12,131 nt of DNA, taken from assembly GCA_947179265.1 (NCBI GenBank), contig CAMXBB010000019.1, positions 1 through 12,131 of the forward strand. Direction: 5' to 3'. The notes below the pieces were generated by a model, which saw only the letters and a program-made list of their open reading frames with translations, was not told where the DNA came from and searched no databases. Below, in pieces: positions 1 through 6,273 of this stretch. Made by a program: the position numbers and the translations under genes. This stretch comes from an uncultured Bacillota bacterium (GTDB lineage Bacteria > Bacillota_I > Bacilli_A > RF39 > UBA660). Each line of letters begins with the position of its first letter. Position 1 is the first letter of the stretch.

Positions 1-1
1 C

Positions 2-292
2 TATCATAATAAATTAATTGACAATACCTTACAAATTTTAAGTGATAAGCTAAGAAGTAAAAATGAAAGAATTGAGATTCTATCAAAGAAGACAATTCGG
101 GAAAAGTTATTAGCATACTTTAATATGCTTTCCAAAAAACAAATTACCAAAGCAATAACCCTTCCTTTTTCATTAACTGATCTAGCTGATTATTTATCTA
201 TCGATCGCTCAGCAATGATGAGAGAAATAAAAAACTTAAAAGAAGAAGATATTATTGAATCACGCGAAAAAAAAATATATTTAAAATACTAA
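2..292 (+). CDS. Crp/Fnr-family transcriptional regulator, C-terminal part only (5' end outside window)
   Basis: An open frame enters from the left edge and ends at TAA, giving 96 C-terminal residues. The last half reads as a winged helix-turn-helix of the Crp/Fnr type. TIREKLLAYF is the usual helix after the dimerisation helix, LPFSLTDLADYLSIDRSAMM is the helix-turn-helix with the typical recognition-helix pattern DRSAMxRE, and DIIESREKKIYL is the wing. The N-terminal cyclic-nucleotide-type sensor domain lies off the window, so the effector cannot be judged. The gene is the only one on the plus strand and converges on the metallopeptidase-like gene, overlapping it by its stop codon. The frame is too short for standard ORF cut-offs but its motif match is good. 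Assignment to Crp/Fnr is from family knowledge; the target genes are unknown. Confidence 0.85.
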   Translation, partial: YHNKLIDNTLQILSDKLRSKNERIEILSKKTIREKLLAYFNMLSKKQITKAITLPFSLTDLADYLSIDRSAMMREIKNLKEEDIIESREKKIYLKY

Positions 293-304
293 ATATATTT
301 TTTT
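269..304. terminator. bidirectional A/T-only terminator straddling two convergent stop codons
   Basis: Positions 269-282 and 291-304 are perfect inverted complements (14 pairs) around an 8-base loop at 283-290. The stem is seven A then TATATTT, so it supplies an A-tract before and a U-tract after the hairpin in either direction. The loop and first stem bases hold both stops: TAA at 290-292 on plus and TAG at 289-291 on minus. With no G/C pair the stem is weak, so efficiency is uncertain. Confidence 0.6.
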
Positions 305-1200
305 AATACCTTTTGTTGCTCATATGCAACAATTTTATTAAACTTTCTTGGACTCATTTTGCGAGATTTAAAGATACTGAACTTCTTAAATTTTATCTCT
401 TGAGACATAAGCTTAAAAACATATCCCATAAGCTCATCATATTTCTCTTGTGATAATTCATTGGCAATTAATTGTTGCGAGAATATATTGATGTAACATC
501 TACCAATAAATTCAACAGCATATCTATAATTTTCCATAGCAATGCGTGGTTTTAATATTTTACCTTCATCACAATATACAAAGATATTATCCAAAGCTAA
601 AATAAAGCATATAACTTCATCATAATCCATGAATTGACAAAGATATTCTACCAAAGATTTTAAATCAGCATTAAAATACCACTTTTCCATATTTTCTCTG
701 CCGACTAAATCTTCAAGCATCCCCGCAATATTTCTAATAACCATATAGGTATCTTTTAGATATTCATCTTTACCTTCCACATAGTCATTAAAATAGCGAT
801 TATCTAAAATCCATGTATAGCCTTCATTTAGACCAATACCAATTAGAATATTTCCTACTTTTTGAAATTGGCTAAATCCTGAAAATTGACATTCATCAGT
901 ATTTAGAGATGATGCTAAATGTAATAGTTCATGAGATATAGCAATTTTAAAAACATCTTTAATAAATCTAATATAGTTGAAGATCACACTGTATTCTGCT
1001 AGTGTAGTTGGACTTGACATATCTTTAATAGTTGAAGGTTTCATTTCTAAAGTACTAACATTATAGAAGAATAGATCTAGATTATCGATATTCTTATTCT
1101 TCATTAGAGTTTGGAAAAAATCATTTAATACATGATACTCATCTTTTCCAATTACATATGGTACTTTTGGTGCAACTGGTCTATCAAGAATCTTAATCAT
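289..1200 (-). CDS. predicted cytosolic HExxH (gluzincin-like) metallopeptidase-type protein, unknown function
   Basis: This is a 303-residue protein I cannot assign to a named family. It has an HExxH motif (ISHELLHLAS, His90-Glu91-His94) followed 32 residues later by GLNEGYT, with Glu126 as a candidate third zinc ligand. That order, HExxH then a downstream NExxY-type glutamate, fits the gluzincin layout, so a metal-dependent peptidase or a relative that kept the fold is likely. There is no signal peptide or clear membrane segment, so it is probably cytosolic. The C-terminal part is rich in Lys and Arg. Its ATG lies inside the end of the preceding paralogue gene (8-base overlap, ATGATTAA) and lacks a convincing Shine-Dalgarno site, which suggests translation coupled to that gene. 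It is the last gene of the unit starting at the promoter near 2500. The substrate is unknown; the peptidase role is inferred from the motif only. Confidence 0.65.
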   Translation of the reverse strand: MIKILDRPVAPKVPYVIGKDEYHVLNDFFQTLMKNKNIDNLDLFFYNVSTLEMKPSTIKDMSSPTTLAEYSVIFNYIRFIKDVFKIAISHELLHLASSLNTDECQFSGFSQFQKVGNILIGIGLNEGYTWILDNRYFNDYVEGKDEYLKDTYMVIRNIAGMLEDLVGRENMEKWYFNADLKSLVEYLCQFMDYDEVICFILALDNIFVYCDEGKILKPRIAMENYRYAVEFIGRCYINIFSQQLIANELSQEKYDELMGYVFKLMSQEIKFKKFSIFKSRKMSPRKFNKIVAYEQQKVLKKYI

Positions 1201-1831
1201 TTCGATAAGTTTTTACTTTCATTTGTGGTCTGGGATTAGCCATAAAATATTTATAAAGTATCTCTAATGATGGAAGATTTTTAGAATCAGTCTTTATTTG
1301 TTCTACTTTGTTCTTAATATCAGCTAAAAGATCCCTATTAAAACTAGATCTTATTAAATCCGAATTAAAAATAACAAAACTATTAAAATTATATGTTCCT
1401 ACCTTCATCATAGCAGTGTTAGAATTCTCAGCTGTTGATAAACTATATTTTGTCATTAGAGCTTTTATCAAAGCTTCAAATTCTTTTAAGTAAATTTGTC
1501 CTTGGCTAACATCTGTTATATTATTTCGATATAAGAAATCTAAATATATTTGATAGTCCATTAATTCTTTACCTAGCCAAACCCAATAACCTTCATAGGA
1601 CTCTGGCCTTCCGTTTTTAACATAAAATTCTCTGCGATAGTTTTTACAGCTTACAATTCTATAGCAATTTTCATCAGGAACAAGAGAAGTAATCGTTCCT
1701 ACGTCTTCTTTAGTGAACAATTCATCAACCCCTGATATGATGATTTTTTCTCTTTCACTTACATCTTTCGTTTTATTATCTGATAAAACCATTAGTCTTT
1801 CCTCTACAGGTGTAGGGTCAATAATACTCAT
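1193..1831 (-). CDS. uncharacterised protein, paralogue C of a three-gene family
   Basis: I do not recognise a named family for this 212-residue soluble protein. It aligns by eye with the two upstream genes. Shared stations are LFTKEDVGTIT (residues 39-49), YRIVSCKN (57-64), LMDYQIYLDFLYRNNI (90-105), the helix EFEALIKALMTKY (117-129), DLIRSSFNRDLLADIK (158-173), and the C-terminal NLPSLE...NPRPQM (185-204). Compared with the others it carries an extra Trp/Tyr-rich insert, YEGYWVWLGKEL (79-90). There is no signal peptide, membrane segment or metal motif. The start is well supported by AAGGAGAAG about eight bases upstream. The gene follows paralogue B by 21 bases and overlaps the metallopeptidase-like gene, so these three are one operon. 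The tight coupling suggests a shared job with the metallopeptidase-like protein, but this is inference. Confidence 0.75.
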   Translation of the reverse strand: MSIIDPTPVEERLMVLSDNKTKDVSEREKIIISGVDELFTKEDVGTITSLVPDENCYRIVSCKNYRREFYVKNGRPESYEGYWVWLGKELMDYQIYLDFLYRNNITDVSQGQIYLKEFEALIKALMTKYSLSTAENSNTAMMKVGTYNFNSFVIFNSDLIRSSFNRDLLADIKNKVEQIKTDSKNLPSLEILYKYFMANPRPQMKVKTYRND

Positions 1832-1852
1832 ATTTTCTTCTCCTTACTAAAT

Positions 1853-2461
1853 TTAATTACTAGAATTAATTATCATTGATGGGCGAGGATTTTTCTTAAG
1901 CAATTTAGCAACCTCTTCTACACTTGGTATATTACGAGCAGTTTTAAATTTTTCTCGAATAGCATAACGAACTTTACTTAAAAGCTCTATATCAAAAGTT
2001 GGTCTTGTATAATCTGTACTATATAAGATCACATTATCATTAGCTTTATCCGTTATCTTAACCAAATTTTGCCATTCATCTTTATCCATCTCAACATCAT
2101 AACAACATATAATTGCTTTCAAAATCACCTCAAAGTCTTCTAAAGTTATTGGCATCTCATCAACAAACAAAACATCTCTTAAATATAAATAATCTAAATA
2201 TGATAGATAATCTGATAGATAATTTTCGGTAAAAAATGAAGAATCATCAGAATCTTTCCCTTTAAACTTCCGACAGCTTATTACCTTAAATTCTTCACCA
2301 TGCTTAACTAATGAGACCATAATTGGTTCATCTTTACTAGTAAAAAATCCCTTAATCTTTTGTAATGCTATCATACCACTATTATCTAATTGTAATTCAA
2401 AACTTGGATGATCGTTTACCCATTCGATTTCAGGGCTTATTATTGTACTTCTTCTTTCCAT
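1853..2461 (-). CDS. uncharacterised protein, paralogue B of a three-gene family
   Basis: This 202-residue soluble protein of unknown function is a divergent paralogue of its neighbours. Matching stations are IISPEIEW (residues 7-14, like ILPDIEY in paralogue A), GFFTSKDEP (38-46), FKVISCRK (58-65), YLSDYLSYLDYLYLRD (81-96), the helix FEVILKAIICCYD (110-122), YTRPTFDIELLSKVR (151-165, the counterpart of RSSFN...), and NIPSVEE...NPRPSM (177-196). It has an acidic Asp/Ser-rich segment at 69-80. Paired cysteines at 119-120 are not part of an obvious metal site. The start is supported by AAAAGGAAAAG about 10 bases upstream. It is the first gene of a transcription unit with a consensus promoter just upstream, followed by paralogue C and the HExxH gene. 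No signal peptide or transmembrane helix is visible. Confidence 0.75.
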   Translation of the reverse strand: MERRSTIISPEIEWVNDHPSFELQLDNSGMIALQKIKGFFTSKDEPIMVSLVKHGEEFKVISCRKFKGKDSDDSSFFTENYLSDYLSYLDYLYLRDVLFVDEMPITLEDFEVILKAIICCYDVEMDKDEWQNLVKITDKANDNVILYSTDYTRPTFDIELLSKVRYAIREKFKTARNIPSVEEVAKLLKKNPRPSMIINSSN

Positions 2462-2490
2462 ATATTCACTCTTTTCCTTTTTTGGGATAT

Positions 2491-2519
2491 ATTATAAACA
2501 CACAATAATAAACTTGCAA
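2491..2519 (-). promoter_or_regulatory. sigma-A-type promoter for paralogue B operon
   Basis: Read on the minus strand, a -35 box TTGCAA (2514-2519) is followed after exactly 17 bases by a perfect -10 TATAAT (2491-2496). The ATG is 29 bases further on, leaving a short leader with the ribosome site. The -35 lies in the 8-base palindrome CTTGCAAG and directly abuts the terminator of the gene upstream. The same architecture recurs at 3240-3268. Confidence 0.8.
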
Positions 2520-2544
2520 GAAAAAAGACGATTAATCGTCTTTT
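2518..2544 (-). terminator. rho-independent terminator of paralogue A gene
   Basis: Positions 2523-2544 form a perfect 22-base palindrome (AAAAGACGAT joined to its complement). On the minus strand it is followed by further T residues and CTT (2518-2522). It sits 30 bases after the stop of the upstream paralogue gene and before the promoter of the next unit, so it separates the two units. Confidence 0.75.
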
Positions 2545-2574
2545 AAATTTATTTATCGATACTTTCTGATCTAA

Positions 2575-3219
2575 TTATTTAATATACGAATCAGATTCTA
2601 AAACTCTCATTTTAGGTCTTGGAGTATTTTTTAATGATTGTGCTATATGCTCAATGCCAATCCTATTTTTACTATTTTCTGATGGAGTATCGTCTCTCAT
2701 AATAGATTGTATTTTTTTCAAGAAGTCAGCATTAAAAGAAGAACGAATATCTTCTGGTCTAAAAAACATCGAATAGTCGAATGTTTCACCATATCCACCT
2801 GAATATATTCTAACTACTCTTCCATCTCGCTCTTGACCAATGTTAAAATCATAATAAGATACCAAAGATTTTAGCATTAATTCAACTGCAGCTTTAGTAG
2901 TATCTGTAATATATGCCGTTTCAATATCATTCATGAATAAAAAATCTAAATATGCATTATAATCTGATAACACTCTGCTAAATTCAGCATCTTTTAATGT
3001 TTGAAATATATATGCTTTACGAGTTCTAACAATTTTAAAAGCATCATCTGTCTTAACAACAGCTAAAGCTCCCTTTTTGCCACTTGTAAAAGTATTTTCA
3101 GCTAGTTTTAAAATAGTTTTTTCATCTGTAGTTAAAGTTAAATCAATAGCTTCTAGGTTAATAGGTTTACGACTTCCATACTCAATATCTGGTAATATTA
3201 CTTCATTTTTCATAATCAT
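2575..3219 (-). CDS. uncharacterised protein, paralogue A of a three-gene family
   Basis: This is a 214-residue soluble protein without a recognised family. It shares with paralogues B and C the stations VILPDIEY (residues 7-14), NTFTSGKKGALAVV (42-55), FKIVRTRK (61-68), VLSDYNAYLDFLFMNDI (83-99), the helix AVELMLKSLVSYYD (111-124), PEDIRSSFNADFLKKIQ (155-171) and the C-terminal NTPRPKM (198-204). Identity between the copies is low outside these blocks, so the duplications are old. The first ATG is chosen because AAAAAGGAG lies five bases upstream of it; a second ATG two codons later is further from the site. It is transcribed alone, with a consensus promoter upstream and a terminator downstream. 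No signal peptide, membrane helix or catalytic motif is apparent. Function unknown. Confidence 0.75.
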   Translation of the reverse strand: MIMKNEVILPDIEYGSRKPINLEAIDLTLTTDEKTILKLAENTFTSGKKGALAVVKTDDAFKIVRTRKAYIFQTLKDAEFSRVLSDYNAYLDFLFMNDIETAYITDTTKAAVELMLKSLVSYYDFNIGQERDGRVVRIYSGGYGETFDYSMFFRPEDIRSSFNADFLKKIQSIMRDDTPSENSKNRIGIEHIAQSLKNTPRPKMRVLESDSYIK

Positions 3220-3239
3220 GTTTTCTCCTTTTTAGCATT

Positions 3240-3268
3240 ATTATAAATACTAAAAGATTAACTTGCAA
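3240..3268 (-). promoter_or_regulatory. sigma-A-type promoter for paralogue A gene
   Basis: On the minus strand TTGCAA (3263-3268), a 17-base spacer and TATAAT (3240-3245) precede the gene, with AAGGAG just before the ATG. The -35 again lies in CTTGCAAG, preceded by the T-tract of the dnaJ terminator. Sequence from the T-tract through CTTGCAAGTT is the same as at the paralogue B promoter. Confidence 0.8.
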
Positions 3269-3297
3269 GAAAAAACAGATGAATATTAATCATCTGT
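3267..3297 (-). terminator. terminator at the end of the heat-shock operon, overlapping the dnaJ stop
   Basis: On the minus strand ACAGATGA (3290-3297) pairs with TCATCTGT (3275-3282) around a 7-base loop, and a T-rich tract follows (3267-3274). The stem begins in the last sense codons of dnaJ (Thr-Asp-Asp) and the stop codon lies at the stem-loop boundary, so coding sequence doubles as terminator. Confidence 0.75.
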
Positions 3298-4416
3298 ATA
3301 TTTATTATATTTAGCAAATGCTGAATCCTTATCAAGTTTCGTATTTGCTAATTCTTTAAATAATTTCTTTTGAGTATGATCTAACTTTGTAGGTATAATG
3401 ACTTCGATAATACCATAAGCATCTCCCTTACGTCCACTCTTTTCATCATCAATACCTTTACCTCTAAATTTGAATTTATCACCATTTTGAGTTCCTGATG
3501 GAATCTCAGTAATAATTGTCCCTTGAACAGTCGGAACTTCCTTTTTACATCCTAGTACTGCTTCAGTAATAGTCAAAGGTATTGTAATGTAGATATCTCT
3601 TCCATCTCTTTGGTAAAGTTCATGTTCTTTAACTCTAAATTCAATATAGATATCTCCTCTAGGTCCACCATTAGCTCCTGCACTTCCTTTACCACTCATA
3701 CGCATCGTATCGCCATCTTCAACACCACGTGGTACTCTTAATTTAATAGTCTTATCTTGATTAATAGTTCCACGTCCTGAACAATGAGAACACTTGCTTG
3801 TATAGGTTACTCCTCTGCCATCACAATCTGGACATACAGTTTCTGTTTGAATAACACCAATCATAGTCCGTTGTTGAGTAGCAACTCGACCTCTACCAGA
3901 GCAAGTTGAACAAGTTTTTTCGCCAGTTCCACCCTTGCCATCACATTTTGGACAAGCATCGTCGATATTAACCTTAAACTCTTTTTCACAACCATAGATT
4001 GATTCCTCGAAGGTCAAAGACATATTAACAACTTTATCAGCACCTTTTGTTTTCCTGTTTCCACGACTTCTTCCACCGAAGCCACCGAAACCGCCAGCTC
4101 CGCCCATCATAGCATCGAAGATACTGCCAAGGTCAAAGTCCTCAAATCCGCCAAAGCCACTGAATCCTTCAAATCCACCGGCTCCACCATCAAATGCTGC
4201 ATGACCAAATTGATCATATTGGCGACGTTTATTAGCATCACTCAATACTGAATAAGCCTCTCCAATCTCCTTGAATTTTTCGGCAGCACCTTCCTCTTTA
4301 TTAACATCTGGATGATATTGCTTTGCTAGTTTTCGGAATGCTCTTTTTATGTCTTCGTCAGTTGCATTTTTATCTAGTCCCAACACTTCATAATAATCTC
4401 TTTTATTTTCTGCCAC
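3286..4416 (-). CDS. dnaJ: chaperone DnaJ (Hsp40, type I)
   Basis: DnaJ is the cytosolic co-chaperone that delivers unfolded substrates to DnaK and stimulates its ATPase. All type I parts are present in 376 residues, a normal length. They are the J domain (about 7-70) with the HPD triad at 35-37, a Gly/Phe-rich linker (77-116), and a zinc-binding region with four CxxCxGxG repeats beginning at residues 155, 169, 195 and 209. The C-terminal substrate-binding domains follow (from about 222). The start is GTG, supported by AAGAAGGTG five bases upstream; no nearby ATG fits the J-domain start. It is the last gene of the hrcA operon, 16 bases after pepF, and is followed by a terminator built into its own 3' end. 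Regulation is expected from the CIRCE sites at the operon promoter. Confidence 0.97.
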   Translation of the reverse strand: MAENKRDYYEVLGLDKNATDEDIKRAFRKLAKQYHPDVNKEEGAAEKFKEIGEAYSVLSDANKRRQYDQFGHAAFDGGAGGFEGFSGFGGFEDFDLGSIFDAMMGGAGGFGGFGGRSRGNRKTKGADKVVNMSLTFEESIYGCEKEFKVNIDDACPKCDGKGGTGEKTCSTCSGRGRVATQQRTMIGVIQTETVCPDCDGRGVTYTSKCSHCSGRGTINQDKTIKLRVPRGVEDGDTMRMSGKGSAGANGGPRGDIYIEFRVKEHELYQRDGRDIYITIPLTITEAVLGCKKEVPTVQGTIITEIPSGTQNGDKFKFRGKGIDDEKSGRKGDAYGIIEVIIPTKLDHTQKKLFKELANTKLDKDSAFAKYNKYTDD

Positions 4417-4432
4417 TTCTTCACCTTCTTAT

Positions 4433-6217
4433 CTATTTAACTAATTTATAAAATTCATCAATTGCTTCATTAAACATCTTTAATGCAACATCATAAGTTT
4501 CTTCTTTTGTCATATCAATACCTAATACTTTTAATGAATCAATTGGACTCATACTATTTCCAATAGTTAAGAATTTCTTATACTTATCCAAGATTCCATT
4601 CTCTTTATGTAATATCTTATAAGCAAGATTAGATGCTGCAATTATAGCAGTTGAATAGTTAAATGTATAATATCCACCATTCATAAAATAATGAGGAATA
4701 CATGCCCATCCGTTCGGATCATAACCATCTAATTCACTTCCATATACATCTTTAGTAACACTCATCCAAAGTTCAGATAAAACATCAGATGATAATGGTT
4801 CATTATCCTTAGCATATGTATGAGCTCTTTCTTCAAATATCGCTTGTCTTGCAGCTCCAAAGAAATTGCTTGCAAATACCTTGATAAAATTTGCAAGTAA
4901 TTCTAATTTTATATCAGCATCGCTTTCTTTCTCACGAATTATATTAGAAAATACAATTTCATTATTTAAAGAAGCAACCTCAGCGCAGAATGAACTTTGG
5001 TATACATACATTGGTGGTTGATTATTAATTATCATATATTGATTAACAAAATGTCCAAGTTCATGACATAGACTTGAAACATCTAAAATCTTCCCATCAT
5101 AATTAGCAAATACTACTGGATGAGCATAAGGAATATAGGCACTATACCAACCAGTAACCTTACCTTCACTAGGAATAAAATCAATACATTTCTCATCAAA
5201 AGCAAATTTTAATACATCAGTATAATATTCTCCATACAAAGAGAAAGTATCTAAAACTAGTTTCTTCGCTTCCTCTACACTAAACTCTTTATTAGAATTT
5301 TTAACTAATGGTGCTGCCATATCATAAACTTTAAAGTCATCATACTTAAGCATATCTTTATATAATTTAATATATCTACTATAAGTGTCATTACTTCTTA
5401 GAACAACTTTCTTTAAAGTTTCATATACTTTAGGATCAATATCACGTTCAAATAGCTTTTGTTCTAAAAAGCTTGAATATTTACGATATTTGCTTTCAAT
5501 TTCATAATTTTTAATAAATCCAATATAATTAGTTGCTAAACTATTAATATTATGTTCATAAGCTTTACTAGAAAGTTCGAAGGCTTGTCTTCTTACTTCT
5601 CTATCTTCACTTCGAGAATACTTATTCAATGTACTAGCAGTTAATTTAACCGTCTTTCCATCACTTAGCTTAATCTCACCATAGTCCATCTCTTTATTTC
5701 TAATATATTGGCTTGATTTTCCATAATTTTGGCATGCTGCTTGATATTCCGAAATGATTGCTTCCTCATTACTGGAAAGCATATGTTCCTTAACTCTATA
5801 AATCTCTTTAAACATCTTCTCAAATATCTTAAGTTCACTATTTTCTTCCATAAATCCTTCAATTACACTATAATCACTCATCAGTAATTCTGGAATTACA
5901 AAAGAAGTCTTAGCATTATAATCAGCAATCATTCCACTAATCATTTCAAAATATTTCTTATTATCAACGTTATCCATATCAACATCGATAAGTAAGAAAG
6001 CATAGAAATGCAACTTTTCCATTATTTCTTCAATGCTTTGCGTATATCTATAGAATTCTAATAATTTACTAGAACTATCTAATAGATGACCTCTATATTC
6101 GTCAATTTTTTTCATCATTTTAGGAATTTTTTTAGCATCTTTATTCCATTCATCAAAAGATGAATAAAGATAGCTTAAATCCCATTTATATTTATTGTCA
6201 ACATCACTACGTTTCAT
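4433..6217 (-). CDS. pepF: oligoendopeptidase F (M3 family zinc metallopeptidase)
   Basis: PepF is a cytosolic zinc endopeptidase that cleaves short oligopeptides. The protein has the M3 catalytic site HELGHFVNQY, with the HExxH histidines at residues 385 and 389 of the ATG-start form. A third-ligand glutamate in AEVAS falls 24 residues after the second histidine, as expected. The N-terminal helical PepF domain (DNKYKWDLSYLYSS...) is complete and the length of about 594 is normal for the family. I prefer ATG at 6217 because GTGGGTG lies five bases upstream; a GTG at 6229 in the same frame would add four residues but has no ribosome site. The gene sits between dnaK and dnaJ, an unusual position, and is separated from dnaK by a 55-base spacer holding a hairpin. 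Co-transcription with the chaperones suggests a role in clearing peptides during stress; this is inference. Confidence 0.93.
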   Translation of the reverse strand: MKRSDVDNKYKWDLSYLYSSFDEWNKDAKKIPKMMKKIDEYRGHLLDSSSKLLEFYRYTQSIEEIMEKLHFYAFLLIDVDMDNVDNKKYFEMISGMIADYNAKTSFVIPELLMSDYSVIEGFMEENSELKIFEKMFKEIYRVKEHMLSSNEEAIISEYQAACQNYGKSSQYIRNKEMDYGEIKLSDGKTVKLTASTLNKYSRSEDREVRRQAFELSSKAYEHNINSLATNYIGFIKNYEIESKYRKYSSFLEQKLFERDIDPKVYETLKKVVLRSNDTYSRYIKLYKDMLKYDDFKVYDMAAPLVKNSNKEFSVEEAKKLVLDTFSLYGEYYTDVLKFAFDEKCIDFIPSEGKVTGWYSAYIPYAHPVVFANYDGKILDVSSLCHELGHFVNQYMIINNQPPMYVYQSSFCAEVASLNNEIVFSNIIREKESDADIKLELLANFIKVFASNFFGAARQAIFEERAHTYAKDNEPLSSDVLSELWMSVTKDVYGSELDGYDPNGWACIPHYFMNGGYYTFNYSTAIIAASNLAYKILHKENGILDKYKKFLTIGNSMSPIDSLKVLGIDMTKEETYDVALKMFNEAIDEFYKLVK

Positions 6218-6244
6218 TTCAACACCCACTAATCATTATATAGC

Positions 6245-6273
6245 AATTAATGGGGAAAGAATCCCCATTAATT
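6245..6273 (-). other. strong intercistronic stem-loop directly after the dnaK stop
   Basis: An 11-pair perfect stem (AATTAATGGGG at 6245-6255 with its complement at 6263-6273) encloses a 7-base loop and starts at the base after the dnaK stop codon. On the minus strand no U-tract follows, so it is not a standard terminator for the operon. It may stabilise the 3' end of a processed hrcA-grpE-dnaK message or attenuate pepF-dnaJ. A T-rich tract exists only on the plus-strand side, where there is no gene to terminate. Confidence 0.6.

Noticed and set aside
1308..1493. Plus-strand 61-codon frame opposite paralogue C
   Set aside because: The sense-strand gene has a good ribosome site and paralogues; this frame has neither.
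5665..5862. Minus-strand 65-codon frame inside pepF
   Set aside because: Out of frame within a conserved M3 peptidase gene.
6235..6240. TATAAT upstream of pepF as a promoter
   Set aside because: No recognisable -35 at 16-18 bases; that position falls in the hairpin with GATTCT-like sequence. Probably chance in AT-rich DNA.
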